A stretch of 64,000 nt of DNA from Kineococcus endophyticus (GTDB lineage Bacteria; Actinomycetota; Actinomycetes; Actinomycetales; Kineococcaceae). Shown here piece after piece: positions 16,253 to 25,153 of this stretch. The notes under the pieces were generated by a model. The model did no database searches, was not told where the DNA came from, and saw nothing but the letters and a program-made list of their open reading frames with translations. Numbering within the stretch: the stretch's first letter is position 1; the number at the start of each line of letters is the position of its first letter. The stretch covers positions 186,001 to 250,000 of the forward strand of contig NZ_JBFNQN010000007.1 in NCBI RefSeq assembly GCF_040796495.1, in the 5' to 3' direction. The translations under genes and the position numbers were made by a program.

Positions 16253-17549
16253 TCCTGCGCGTGAGCGCGTGGAGCACGACCCCGATCGCGAGCAGGACGG
16301 CCGCGCGCAACCACACGCCGGCCTCCTGCTGGGTCAGCAGCGCCACGGAGGCGAGCACGCCGAGCACGGGCAGGACCGTCGGGGCGCGGAAGTGCCGGTG
16401 CTCCACCCGGTCCTTGCGCAGCACCAGCACGGCGACGTTGGTGCTGATGAAGACGATGAGCAGCAGCAGCACGACGGTGGCGGCGAGGGTGGCGAGGTCG
16501 CCGCTGAGCACGAGCGCCATCGAGACGAGCGTCGTGACGACGATCGCCACCCACGGGGTGCGCCGGCCGGGCAGCACGCGCGCCAGCACGGGCGGCAGCA
16601 GTCCCTCCGCCGCCATGCCGTAGGTGAGGCGGCTGCACATGATCGCCGTCAGCAGCGCGCCGTTGGCGACGGCGATGAGGGCGACGAGGGAGTACAGCCA
16701 GCTCGGCAGCCCCACGTCGGCCACGCGCACGACCTCCAGCAGCGGCCCGTCGGAACCGGCGATCTGCGCCGGGGCGACGGCGGTGGACACGGCGAGGCCG
16801 ACGAGGACGTAGACGACCCCGGCCACGGCGAGCCCGCCGAACAGCGCCCGCGGGTACGTGCGGCTCGGCTCCACGGCCTCCTCGGCCACGTTGGCCGACG
16901 TCTCGAACCCGACGAAGGAGTAGAAGGCCAGGACGGCCGCGGCGAGGATGCCCGCGACGGGGGAGTGGTCGGGGGAGAACTCCAGGACGCGGCCGGGGGA
17001 GCCGTCGCCGCGGCCCAGGACGACGGCGGCGAGGGCGACGACGAGCAGCAGCCCGCCGACCTCGACGACGGTCATGACGACGTTGGCCCGCAGGGAGTCC
17101 TTGATGCCCCGGGCGTTGAGCAGGGCGACGAGGACGAGGAACACCAGCGCGGCGGGCAGGGCCGGCACGTCCAGCAGGGCGCCGAGGTAGTCGCCGGAGA
17201 ACGCCAGCGCCAGGCCCGCGACGCTCGTCACGCCGGCCGCCAGCATGGAGAACCCGACGAGGAACGAGACGAGCGGGCGGCGGAACGCGCGCTGCGCGAA
17301 CACCGCGGCGCCGCCGGCCTTCGGGTACTTCGTGACGAGTTCGGCGTAGGAGGACGCCGTCAGCATCGCCATGACGAGGGCGACGGCCAGCGGCACCCAG
17401 ATCGCCCCGCCCACTTCCCCGGCGAGTTCCCCGACGAGGGCGTAGATGCCCGCGCCGAGGACGTCGCCGAGGATGAACAGGAACAGCAGCTTGCCGGTGA
17501 TCGCCCTCTTCAGGGGCGTGTCGGCCGGCGCCGACGTCGCAGTGCTCAC
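16164..17549 (-). CDS. APC superfamily amino-acid permease
   Basis: 461-residue integral membrane transporter with about twelve helices. The first helix has the family signature FILGDVLGAGIYALVG (unwound G-x-G-I-Y binding motif), helix 6 has AFYSFVGFETSANVAEE, and GTYPRAL-like SRTYPRALFGG follows. The hydrophilic C-terminal tail of about 35 residues is encoded on top of the manA 3' end. GTG 17549 lies 9 bases after the flotillin-like gene's stop, suggesting co-transcription with the NfeD-flotillin pair. Likely a cation-coupled amino-acid importer; substrate unknown. Confidence 0.9.
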   Translation of the reverse strand: MSTATSAPADTPLKRAITGKLLFLFILGDVLGAGIYALVGELAGEVGGAIWVPLAVALVMAMLTASSYAELVTKYPKAGGAAVFAQRAFRRPLVSFLVGFSMLAAGVTSVAGLALAFSGDYLGALLDVPALPAALVFLVLVALLNARGIKDSLRANVVMTVVEVGGLLLVVALAAVVLGRGDGSPGRVLEFSPDHSPVAGILAAAVLAFYSFVGFETSANVAEEAVEPSRTYPRALFGGLAVAGVVYVLVGLAVSTAVAPAQIAGSDGPLLEVVRVADVGLPSWLYSLVALIAVANGALLTAIMCSRLTYGMAAEGLLPPVLARVLPGRRTPWVAIVVTTLVSMALVLSGDLATLAATVVLLLLIVFISTNVAVLVLRKDRVEHRHFRAPTVLPVLGVLASVALLTQQEAGVWLRAAVLLAIGVVLHALTRRISGGASRGPRGTQQRVDLTRSASEGARRP

Positions 17550-17558
17550 CCAGGCGAA

Positions 17559-19112
17559 CTACCCCGCGTCGGGCGTCACAACCGTCCCGGGCTGCACGGT
17601 GCCCTGCGCGGGCTGCGGGGTGGCCTTCGGCTGCCCCGGCTGGCCGGTGAGGTTGCGCAGGAGTTCGGTGACGTCGACACCGGTCGTCCGCTTGACCACC
17701 TCGAGCGTCTCGCTGAGGTTCGACCCGACCTGCCGGGACAGCTGGGAGGCGCCGTCGGTGGAGATGACGGTGAGGTCGGAGATCGCGGACATCGGCGCGG
17801 CGAGTTCGTGGGCGACGCGGGGCAGGACGTCGACGACCATCTGCGCGACGGCGGCCTCCCCGTACTGCTCGAACGCCTCGGCGCGCAGCCGCATGGTCTC
17901 CGCCTCGGCCTCACCGCGGGCGCGGATGGCCGCACCCTCCGCCTCACCCTCCAGGCGGGTCGCGTTCGCGAGCGCCGTGCGCCGGTCGAGTTCGGCCTGA
18001 CCGGCCAGGCGCACGCGCTGGGCGTCGGCCTCGGCGGCGAGCTTGATGCGGTTCGACTCCGCCGTCGCCGACAGTTCCACGCGCCGGGCGTCGGCCTCGG
18101 CGTTGGCGATGTCGGACGCCTTCTTCGCCTCGGCCTCGTAGATCTCGGAGTTCCGCCGGGCCTGGGCCTGCTGCTCGGCGTCGTAGCGGCGCGCGTCGGC
18201 GGGCTTGCGGACCTCGGTGTCGAGCTGGCGTTCGGTCAGGGCCGCCTGGCGTTCGGCGACGCGTTCCTGCTCGAGCAGGACCTCCTGGTCGCGGGCGGCC
18301 TTGGCCAGCACCCCGGCCGCGGCGGCGCGGGCCTGGGCGGTGTCCGTCTCGGCCTTGAACTCCGCCTGCCGCAGCGACAGGTCGCGCTGGGCGGCGGAGA
18401 CCTTCTCCTGCGCACGGGCCTCGGCCTGCTGGGACTCCTGCAGCGAGTTCGCCTCGGCGATGGCCGCGTTCTGCGCCGCGATGGCGGCCTCGGGCCGGCC
18501 GAGGTCGCGCAGGTAGTTCACGTCGTCGGAGACGTCCTGGATCTGGAACGTGTCGAGGACGAGGCCCTGGTTCGTCAGGGACGTCTCGGCCTCCTCCGCC
18601 ACGCGGGAGGCGAACGCGGCGCGGTCGCGGATGATCTCGTCGACGGTCAGCGTGCCCACGATGGAGCGCAGCGACCCGGCGAGGACCTCCTGGGTGAACG
18701 ACTCGATCTCGTCCTGCTGGTGCAGGAAGCGCTGCGCCGCAGCGCGGACGGAGTCCTCGGTGCCGCCGACCTTGATGATGGCGACGCCGTCGAGGTTCAG
18801 CCGGATGCCCTTGGCCGAGACGGCCCCGCGGATCTGCACGGAGATGCGGCGCGAGGCCAGTGACAGCGAGTACGCCTGCTGCACGAACGGCAGGACGAAG
18901 ATGCCGCCGCCCATGACGACCTTCTGGCCGGACAGGTCGGTCGAGACCTTGCCGGTCTCGGGGTTGGTGACGGGTCTGCCCTTCTGGCCCGTCACGACGA
19001 ACGCCTCGCTGGGCCCGGCGATGCGGTACCGGCGGACGATCGCGACGGCCAGCAGCAGCACGACGACGACGGCCGCCGCGATGAGGATGACGGCAGGGGT
19101 CAGGAACTCCAC
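17559..19112 (-). CDS. Flotillin-like SPFH/band-7 protein
   Basis: 517-residue membrane-anchored scaffold protein. One N-terminal transmembrane helix (about 4-27), an SPFH domain (about 30-215), then a long Ala/Glu/Arg-rich coiled coil (about 225-430) with the AEAEA repeats characteristic of flotillins, and a Pro/Gln-rich tail. Flotillins organise ordered membrane domains and usually travel with an NfeD protein, as here (19190-19699). GTG 19112 is preceded by AGGAGAGG, which fixes the start. The downstream amino-acid permease begins 9 bases after the stop and may be a client or simply co-expressed. Confidence 0.92.
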   Translation of the reverse strand: MEFLTPAVILIAAAVVVVLLLAVAIVRRYRIAGPSEAFVVTGQKGRPVTNPETGKVSTDLSGQKVVMGGGIFVLPFVQQAYSLSLASRRISVQIRGAVSAKGIRLNLDGVAIIKVGGTEDSVRAAAQRFLHQQDEIESFTQEVLAGSLRSIVGTLTVDEIIRDRAAFASRVAEEAETSLTNQGLVLDTFQIQDVSDDVNYLRDLGRPEAAIAAQNAAIAEANSLQESQQAEARAQEKVSAAQRDLSLRQAEFKAETDTAQARAAAAGVLAKAARDQEVLLEQERVAERQAALTERQLDTEVRKPADARRYDAEQQAQARRNSEIYEAEAKKASDIANAEADARRVELSATAESNRIKLAAEADAQRVRLAGQAELDRRTALANATRLEGEAEGAAIRARGEAEAETMRLRAEAFEQYGEAAVAQMVVDVLPRVAHELAAPMSAISDLTVISTDGASQLSRQVGSNLSETLEVVKRTTGVDVTELLRNLTGQPGQPKATPQPAQGTVQPGTVVTPDAG

Positions 19113-19189
19113 GAGCGGTCCTCTCCTAGGTGGTGCAGGGACTTTCGGGTTCTGCGGGACGTCCGGCGGGGGACGTCCGGCGGGGGGCG

Positions 19190-19699
19190 TCAGGCGAGGG
19201 GCGTGACGCGGACCGCGGTGGCGGACACCTCGGCGACGACCTCGACCGCGGCGCCGCGGGTGAGGGGGGCGTCGCTGACGGCGCTGCGCTTCACGGTGGT
19301 GCCGTGCAGCCGCAGGTTCACCTCGCCGTAGGACCCGGGGTTCGCGGCGGGGGTGGTGACGACCCCCCGGGCACCGAGGATCGAGGCGTGGACCTCGGGT
19401 TCCTCGCGCCGCAGGGTGCGCACGAGACCGCCGACCCCGGCCATCGTCGCCAGCCCGACGGCCGCGCCGAAACCGGTGGCCTGCAGCGTGGTCCACCCGA
19501 AGGAGGTCTGGGCGAGGGTCGCCGCGAGGCCGAACAGGGCCAGGCCGCCGGACAGCGACGTCAGGGACAGGAACCCGCCCGCGATGTCGACCTCGAACGC
19601 CTCGAACACGCCGTCGAAGACGAAGGACACGAGGCAGACGACGAAACCCACGACCGCGAGCACGACGAACACCGTCACTCCGACGCCGTTCACGGTCAT
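19190..19699 (-). CDS. NfeD-like membrane protein
   Basis: 169-residue protein with two to three transmembrane helices in the first ~95 residues and a C-terminal OB-fold-like soluble domain (ILGARGVVTT, GSYGEVNL, GAAVEVVAEV), the layout of short NfeD proteins that partner flotillins. ATG at 19699. The flotillin-like gene follows 77 bases downstream on the same strand. Function is membrane-domain organisation by family association. Confidence 0.85.
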   Translation of the reverse strand: MTVNGVGVTVFVVLAVVGFVVCLVSFVFDGVFEAFEVDIAGGFLSLTSLSGGLALFGLAATLAQTSFGWTTLQATGFGAAVGLATMAGVGGLVRTLRREEPEVHASILGARGVVTTPAANPGSYGEVNLRLHGTTVKRSAVSDAPLTRGAAVEVVAEVSATAVRVTPLA

Positions 19700-19744
19700 G
19701 GTCGACCACCCCTGCCCCGGACCCTAACAGGGTCTGGTGCCGGA

Positions 19745-20779
19745 TCAGCGGTTGCGGGACAGGGCCTTGGCCAGCACCGGCGCGGCGAGCAGCATGACGA
19801 GCAACCGCAGCACCTGCACCGAGAGCACGAAGGTCGCGTCCGCTCCCGAACCCACGGCCGCGGCCAGCACCGCGTACAACCCGCCCGGCGTCGTGGCCAG
19901 GTACGTGTCGAGCGCGGGCAGTCCCGTCGCCCGCGAGAGCGCGACGCCGAGCGCAGCGCTGCCCGCGACCCCGACGACGATGAGGACGAACGCGGCGGGC
20001 AGCACGCGAGCGACGGCGGCGAGGCTGGACCGCGTGAAGCGCAACCCGATCTGCAGACCGATGAGGGCGTAGGCCACCTGCTGCAGGAGCTCGGGCACCT
20101 GCGCACCGCCGGTCACGCCGCTGAGGGAGAACGCGGCGGTCAGCAGCAGGGGCCCGAGGAGGGTCGCCGCCGGGAGGTGGGCGCGCCGCCCGAGCCAGGG
20201 CCCCGCGAGACCGCAGACGACCACCAGCGCCACCCCGGTCCAGGGGTTCCCCGCGGCGCCGCCCCCGGCGGGCCCGACCGCGCGGACGTCGAACACGACG
20301 TTCAGCACGACGGGCAGCGACAGCACGACGAGCAGCACCCGGACGTACTGCACGACGGCCACGACGCGTTCGTCGGCGCCGAGCTGGCGGGCGATGACGA
20401 CGAGGCCGCTGGCCCCGCCGGCGACGAGCGCGAACGCCCCGGTGACGGCGTCGACGTCGCGGTGCCGTCCCAGGAGCCAGCCCGTGCCGAGGCTCAGCGC
20501 GAGCGTGCCGACAGTCACGGCGAGGACCGGCAACCAGTGCTCCCCGAGGGCGGCGAGGGTCGAGACCTGCACGAGGGTGCCGATGGTGACGCCCACGACG
20601 GCCTGACCGGCCAGCCCTGCGCGGGGCGGCAGCCGCACCGCCCGCCGGGCGAGCAGCGCGTCGACGAGGCCGACGGCCAGCCCGGCGAACAGGGCGGGGG
20701 AGGGCAGACCGAGACGGCCGAGCAGCAGGGTCGCGACGACGGTGGCGGCGACCAGTGCGAGGACGTGGGCGGCCCGCAC
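19745..20779 (-). CDS. AbrB-family membrane protein (PF05145)
   Basis: 344-residue polytopic membrane protein with two internally similar halves, matching the AbrB/'ammonia monooxygenase' family of putative transporters. Typical blocks are FAGLAVGLVDALLARR, GQAVVGVTIGT and, in the second half, LIGLQIGLRFTR and LATTPGGLYAVLAAAVGSGADATFV. GTG 20779 is one base after the stop of the TIGR03089 gene, so it is translationally coupled. No substrate is established for the family. Confidence 0.85.
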   Translation of the reverse strand: MRAAHVLALVAATVVATLLLGRLGLPSPALFAGLAVGLVDALLARRAVRLPPRAGLAGQAVVGVTIGTLVQVSTLAALGEHWLPVLAVTVGTLALSLGTGWLLGRHRDVDAVTGAFALVAGGASGLVVIARQLGADERVVAVVQYVRVLLVVLSLPVVLNVVFDVRAVGPAGGGAAGNPWTGVALVVVCGLAGPWLGRRAHLPAATLLGPLLLTAAFSLSGVTGGAQVPELLQQVAYALIGLQIGLRFTRSSLAAVARVLPAAFVLIVVGVAGSAALGVALSRATGLPALDTYLATTPGGLYAVLAAAVGSGADATFVLSVQVLRLLVMLLAAPVLAKALSRNR

Positions 20780-20780
20780 C

Positions 20781-21500
20781 CTAGGACGCGAGACGGGTGC
20801 GCAGGAGCGCCGTCGTGCGCTCGGAGCCCACGACGCGCTCGGCCAGCGCGTCGAGGTCCGGCGTCAGGACGACGGATCCCGTCCGCGCCCACGCCGCGAG
20901 CGGCCCGCGGACGACGTCGCCCGGGCCCGCGTCCGTCAGCAGCCGGACCCCGGCGGGCCAGTCCGCCCCGAGGGTCTGCGCCTCGGGCAGGAGGCGCCCG
21001 TGCGTCAGCGGCGGCGTCTCCAGGGCGGGGTCGTCCGGAGCCGCCTCCGCCAGCGCGACGTGCGTGTCGCCGTACCCGGTGACCACGCGCGCGTAGTCCA
21101 GGACGCCCGGCGGCAGGTCGGTGCCGAAGCTCGTCGCGAGCGGGGCCAGGGAGACGGCGATCCGGTCCTGGACCGTGCTGCGCCGCAACGTCTCCGGCGA
21201 GGACGAGACGAGCACGTCCGCGGGACCGTCCGCGCCGTGGCGCACCGCGGCCCCGGCCGACCACGCCGCGAGCTGGAACACCGGCGTCCGCCAGTGGGTG
21301 GGCAGGTCGAGCGCCACGACGGAGCCCGGACCCACCTCGAACTCCTCCTCCAGCAGGTTCGCGGTCTTGGCGACCCACGTCGCCAGCACCCGCGCCGACA
21401 GCTCGATGCGTTCCCCGGAGGTGGCGTGGTCCGCGGCGTACCAGGTCAGCCGCGGCGCGGTCGGGTCGTCGTCCAGCAGGCGGCGCAGCAGGGGGAGCAC
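20781..21500 (-). CDS. TIGR03089 family protein
   Basis: 239-residue actinobacterial protein of the TIGR03089 family. It resembles the N-terminal part of acyl-CoA synthetase/AMP-ligase enzymes (LTWYAADHATSGERIELSARVLATWVAKTANLL) but lacks the C-terminal lid and an obvious adenylate-forming P-loop, so it is unlikely to be a working ligase. No function is established. Coupled to the downstream AbrB-family gene by a 1-base gap. Confidence 0.8.
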   Translation of the reverse strand: MLPLLRRLLDDDPTAPRLTWYAADHATSGERIELSARVLATWVAKTANLLEEEFEVGPGSVVALDLPTHWRTPVFQLAAWSAGAAVRHGADGPADVLVSSSPETLRRSTVQDRIAVSLAPLATSFGTDLPPGVLDYARVVTGYGDTHVALAEAAPDDPALETPPLTHGRLLPEAQTLGADWPAGVRLLTDAGPGDVVRGPLAAWARTGSVVLTPDLDALAERVVGSERTTALLRTRLAS

Positions 21501-21560
21501 GCCGTCACGGTACGCCGGGCCAGCGACCCCTCCTCGCGCCCTCCGGGGGAGGGATCGTCG

Positions 21561-22043
21561 TCACGTCGTGCTCGTAGGTCGAGCCCGTCGCGTCGACGAT
21601 CCCCCCTCGGCGACCGCCCGCAGGTGCTCGGCGCGCTCCCGCAGCAGCCGGCGCAGGTACGGCTCGGCCACGAGCCGGACGGCGAGCGCGCCGAGCGCAC
21701 CACCGGGCAGCGCGACCTCCATCCGGTCGCTCATCCGCGTCCCGCGCGGGCCGGGTGCGAACACGTGCTCGTGGCGCATCCGCCGGAACGGGCCGCGGAC
21801 CTGCTCGTCGACGATCCGGTGCGGGCGAGCGACCGTGGTGACGCGGCTCGTCATCGTCCACCGCACCCCGAGGTGCCGGGCGCGGAACGTCACCTCGTCA
21901 CCCTCGGCCAGCGTCCGCCGTCCCGTGCTCGTCGTGGCGCTCTCCCCGCTGCCGCGCAACGACTCCGCGTGCACGTCCACGTCGAGGACCAGGTCGTGCA
22001 GCACGTGCGCGGGGGCCGCCACGTCCGTCACGACGACGATCAC
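21561..22043 (-). CDS. SRPBCC (polyketide cyclase/dehydrase-like) protein
   Basis: 160-residue protein of the START/SRPBCC fold: an N-terminal strand (IVVVTDVAAPAHVLHDLVLD), then RHLGVRWTMTSRVTTVARPHRIVDEQVRGPF and the F-x-P-G-x-x-G-T pattern near 115. Such proteins bind hydrophobic ligands. GTG 22043 has GGGGAC just upstream. It is divergent from the GT-C membrane gene with a 30-base gap. The specific ligand is unknown. Confidence 0.75.
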   Translation of the reverse strand: MIVVVTDVAAPAHVLHDLVLDVDVHAESLRGSGESATTSTGRRTLAEGDEVTFRARHLGVRWTMTSRVTTVARPHRIVDEQVRGPFRRMRHEHVFAPGPRGTRMSDRMEVALPGGALGALAVRLVAEPYLRRLLRERAEHLRAVAEGGSSTRRARPTSTT

Positions 22044-22073
22044 GTCCCCAGTCTGCCGGTAGGTTCTCGCGGC

Positions 22074-24143
22074 GTGAGCAGCACCGGGACGACCGCCGCA
22101 GGAACCCTTCTGACGCGGGTCCCCGTCGTCCTGGCGGCCGCCGTCGCCGCGCTCACCGCCGTGGCCGCACCCCTCGTGCTCCTCGACCTGTGGACGCCGG
22201 CCGTCGCCGTGCCCGTCGGGCTCGTCGTCGCCGTCCTCGCCGGTCGCCTGGCGTGGGGCGTCCCCGGCGTCGCCGCGGGGTGGTGGTCGGCGGGCGGCAG
22301 CGCCGCGATCGCCGTCGCCGCCGGTGTCTGGGCCGCCCTCACCCACGCCGAGCACATCGTCCTGCGCCGCGACGCCGGGTCGATGGCCCTCTACGCCCAC
22401 CACCTCGCGACCCACCACGGGTTGCCCGTCGACGCGTCCGTGGCCGCCCTCGGCGGTGCGGCGGCGCTCGCGGACCCCAACGTCAGCCTCGCCTCGCCCG
22501 CGTTCTACCAGGTCGGGGACCACGTGGTCCCGCAGTTCCTCCTCGGCGCTCCGGCGCTGTACTCGCTGGGGGACTGGGCCGGCGGCTGGACCGGGATGTT
22601 CGTCGTCCCCGGGATCCTCGGCGCGTTCGGGGTCCTGGCCGTGGCCGGGTTCACGGCCCGCGTCGTCGGCCCCCGCTGGGCCCCGCTGGCCGCGGCCACG
22701 CTCGCGATCGCCCAGCCCGTCCTGCACGCGAACCGCTCCACCTACTCCGAACCGCCCGCGCTGCTCGTCCTGTTCGGGGCCGCGACCCTCCTCGTCGCGC
22801 TGCTGCCCGCGACCGGCCGGACGGCTGCGCGGCTCGGCGGCGGGGCCGGGTTGCTCGTCGGCGCGTGCGGGTTCGTGCGCATCGACTTCCTGCGCGAGGT
22901 CGCCGTCCTCGTCCCCGTCCTGGCCGTCCTGGTCGTCGTCCGGCACCCCGGCGCCCGCGCGCTGCTGGCCGGAACGGGCATCGCCTCGGCGCTCGCCGTC
23001 GCCTCGGCCCTGCTCACCTCGCGCCCCTACCTGGGGACCATCTCGGGGTCGCTGCTGCCGCTCGTCGCGGGGCTGGTGTTCCTGACGGTCGCGAGCGCCG
23101 TCGTCGTCCAGCTGGCGCGCCGCGGGGTCCTGGCCCGTCGGGCGTGGCTGACCAGCGAGCGCCTGCCGACCGTCCTGGCGGTGGCGCTCGCGGTGGTGCT
23201 GGCCGTGCTCGCGAGCCGGCCGCTGTGGCTCGTCGTGCGCCAGGACCCGGAGGACTCCGGCAGCAAGCTCGTCGCGGGTCTGCAACTGGCGCAGGGACTC
23301 CCGGTCGACGGCGGCCGCACGTACGCCGAGCACTCGATCGACTGGATCGCCTGGTACCTGGGGTGGCCCGCGGTCGCCCTCGCGGGGGCCGCGGCGGTCG
23401 TGGCGCTGCCGCGGGTGGTGCGGGCCGTCCAGGGGCGCGGCGACCTGCCGTCCTGGACCGCGCCGTACGTCGTGGCGCTCGGGTCCACGCTCCTGACGCT
23501 GTACCGCCCGGGCATCACGCCCGACCACCCGTGGGCCGACCGCCGGTTCGTCGTCGTGGTGCTGCCGGCCGTGGTCGTGCTGTCCGTGGCGGCGTGCCGC
23601 TGGGTCGTCGTCCGGTACTCGGGGCAGCGCCTGACGTGGCTGCGGGTCGCGATCGCCGTCGTCCTGCTCGTGGGGCCCGCCGTCTGGGGCACGCTGCCCG
23701 TCGCCACCCAGCGGACCGAGGTCGGCGAACCCGCGGCCGTGGCCCGGGCCTGCGCGAGCTTCGCCCCCGGCGACGTCGCCCTCGCGGTCGACCCCCGCTC
23801 GCGCAACGAGTGGCCCCAGCTGCTGCGCGGGACGTGCGACGTCCCGGCGGCCTCGATCGTCGTCCCGACCGCGCAGGGCCGCCCGGGCACGGAGGAGTAC
23901 TGGACGACGCTGCGCGCGGCGGTGGACCGCGAGGCCGCGCGCATCCGGCAGGCCGGGGGGAACCCCGTCCTCGTCGCCGCCGGCGGCGACACCGACCCCG
24001 TCGAGGTGCTGGTGCGCCTCGGCGTCGACGCCCCGCGCGTCGTGGTGAGCCGGCGGACGACGGAGGACGAGCGCGTCCTGACCCGCCGCCCCGACGGTGT
24101 GCAGCGCATCGACGTCCGGCTCGTGACGGGCACCGCCCCCTGA
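22074..24143 (+). CDS. Large polytopic membrane protein, probable GT-C glycosyltransferase
   Basis: 689-residue membrane protein with roughly twelve to fourteen hydrophobic segments and a soluble C-terminal ~170 residues. The first extracytoplasmic loop carries RRDAGSMALYAHHLATHHG near residue 100, matching the D-x-G-x-Y-x2-A loop of GT-C glycosyltransferases, and HANRSTYSEPPALL near 220 is also typical. The long tail (DPRSRNEWPQLLRGTC) resembles soluble domains seen in actinobacterial wall-glycan enzymes. Starting GTG 22074 gives a short N-terminus before helix 1. A polyprenyl-phosphate sugar donor made by the GT2 gene at 26223 would fit, but this is inference. Confidence 0.65.
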   Translation: MSSTGTTAAGTLLTRVPVVLAAAVAALTAVAAPLVLLDLWTPAVAVPVGLVVAVLAGRLAWGVPGVAAGWWSAGGSAAIAVAAGVWAALTHAEHIVLRRDAGSMALYAHHLATHHGLPVDASVAALGGAAALADPNVSLASPAFYQVGDHVVPQFLLGAPALYSLGDWAGGWTGMFVVPGILGAFGVLAVAGFTARVVGPRWAPLAAATLAIAQPVLHANRSTYSEPPALLVLFGAATLLVALLPATGRTAARLGGGAGLLVGACGFVRIDFLREVAVLVPVLAVLVVVRHPGARALLAGTGIASALAVASALLTSRPYLGTISGSLLPLVAGLVFLTVASAVVVQLARRGVLARRAWLTSERLPTVLAVALAVVLAVLASRPLWLVVRQDPEDSGSKLVAGLQLAQGLPVDGGRTYAEHSIDWIAWYLGWPAVALAGAAAVVALPRVVRAVQGRGDLPSWTAPYVVALGSTLLTLYRPGITPDHPWADRRFVVVVLPAVVVLSVAACRWVVVRYSGQRLTWLRVAIAVVLLVGPAVWGTLPVATQRTEVGEPAAVARACASFAPGDVALAVDPRSRNEWPQLLRGTCDVPAASIVVPTAQGRPGTEEYWTTLRAAVDREAARIRQAGGNPVLVAAGGDTDPVEVLVRLGVDAPRVVVSRRTTEDERVLTRRPDGVQRIDVRLVTGTAP

Positions 24144-24220
24144 CTCCTGGTCCTGCCCCTGGACCTGCCCGGGTGCCGGTGCGATCCTGGTCGGCTGCCC
24201 GTCGACGACCGGAGGACCCC

Positions 24221-24352
24221 GTGACCCGCCCGAGTGCCGGAGCTCTGCCCTCCTCACCCCGCCCACCGTGGCGGGGACGGACCACGGGAGGAAGAGATGT
24301 CCAGGACCGACCGCCACCGCCCCCAGCGGGTGCAGGTGGCCGACCCGGCTGA
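24221..24352 (+). CDS. Possible 43-residue leader ORF
   Basis: GTG 24221 is preceded by GGAGGACCCC, an excellent ribosome-binding site with normal spacing, and opens a 43-codon Pro/Arg-rich frame that overlaps the first 19 codons of the next gene in another frame. It might be a leader peptide coupling translation. Its composition (runs of Pro and Gly) is equally what random high-GC sequence gives, so it may be chance. Confidence 0.2.
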   Translation: MTRPSAGALPSSPRPPWRGRTTGGRDVQDRPPPPPAGAGGRPG

Positions 24353-24518
24353 ACCGCACCGCGTGCAGGGGTCGGCCGACCACGTGTGGCTGCTGCACCG
24401 CGCCTGCGGTCACCCCGGCTGCAGCCTGCGCCCGGAGTCCCGGCGCGCCAACCGGCGGGAGCGTCGCGCCGCCCGCCAGGCTGCCCGCGCCGTCGTGGAG
24501 GGCCTCGGCGACGCCTGA
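24297..24518 (+). CDS. Small basic protein of unknown function
   Basis: 73 residues, start ATG 24297 with a very strong GGGAGGAAGAG ribosome-binding site. Two Cys and two His lie together in the middle (LLHRACGHPGCSL), a possible small metal site, followed by an Arg/Ala-rich helix (RRANRRERRAARQAARAV). I do not recognise the family. It ends just before the palindrome at 24552-24614. Confidence 0.6.
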   Translation: MSRTDRHRPQRVQVADPAEPHRVQGSADHVWLLHRACGHPGCSLRPESRRANRRERRAARQAARAVVEGLGDA

Positions 24519-24551
24519 CCCCCTCACCCTCCGTCACCGCGGGGCTGGGTC

Positions 24552-24614
24552 GGGTCGAGCTCGTTGACGCAACAGGCCGCTAGGTTCGGCCCGTAGCGTC
24601 AACGAGCTCGACCC
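24552..24614. terminator. 19-bp palindrome between convergent genes (bidirectional terminator or REP-like element)
   Basis: Arms 24552-24570 and 24596-24614 are exact 19-base reverse complements. The 25-base interior contains a second stem (GGCCG 24575-24579 with CGGCC 24587-24591). It lies between the small gene ending at 24518 and the GNAT gene ending at 24633. The arm contains CAACGAGCTC, shared with the palindrome group at 35671-35793. Confidence 0.7.
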
Positions 24615-24632
24615 CGCAGGCGCCGCGGTGAC

Positions 24633-25091
24633 TCAGGGTGAGGGCGGGGATGGTGGGCGGCGGTAGGTCGCGTCGGGCTCGCGCTCCTCGTTCCCGCTCC
24701 CGTCGCCGGTCGCGATGAGCACGAACCCGTGCCGCTCGTAGAACCGCCGGGCGCCGGTGTTGCGCTGGAACACGTGCAACGACAGCGCGCCGTCGTGCCC
24801 GGCCAGCACGTGCTCGAGCAGGGCGGTGCCGACCCCGCGGCCCCACGCGCTCGGTGTGACGTAGAGGTGCTCCAGCCAGGCCCCGTCCACGGCGGCGAAC
24901 CCCAGCACCGCGCCGTCGTCGTCGAGCGCGAGGTGCACGTCCTGCCGGGGGAGGACCACGTCGGCGACGAACCCGCGGGTCTCGTCGTCGGTGTGCAGGT
25001 CGGGCAGGTACGTCATGGTCGCGCGGGCGGCGAGGAAGACGTCGGCGACGGCCGGGGCGTCGGCGGGGGTCGCCGGGACGATGCGGGGCAC
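24633..25091 (-). CDS. GNAT family N-acetyltransferase
   Basis: 152-residue GCN5-type acetyltransferase using acetyl-CoA. The acetyl-CoA motif A is clear: LEHLYVTPSAWGRGVGTALLEHV (pyrophosphate loop W-G-R-G-V-G), followed by SLHVFQRNTGARRFYERHGF, the usual motif B. The GTG at 25091 gives a standard N-terminus (PRIVPATPADAPAVADVF). The last ~15 residues are polar and rich in Pro. Substrate unknown. Confidence 0.85.
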   Translation of the reverse strand: MPRIVPATPADAPAVADVFLAARATMTYLPDLHTDDETRGFVADVVLPRQDVHLALDDDGAVLGFAAVDGAWLEHLYVTPSAWGRGVGTALLEHVLAGHDGALSLHVFQRNTGARRFYERHGFVLIATGDGSGNEEREPDATYRRPPSPPSP

Positions 25092-25153
25092 GGCCCCATC
25101 GTCGGTGACCTCGCCGGCGGTGCCCACAGGTTTCCCGTGGGCACCCCCTTGTC

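Noticed and set aside
16269-18863. 864-codon plus-strand open frame
   Set aside because: It is antisense to the APC permease and flotillin-like genes, Arg/Asp/Gly/His-rich, with no recognisable motif. High GC makes such antisense frames common.
20742-22073. N-terminal extension of the GT-C membrane protein by 444 codons
   Set aside because: The upstream part of this frame is antisense to the TIGR03089 and SRPBCC genes and has shadow composition; hydrophobic helices begin only after GTG 22074.
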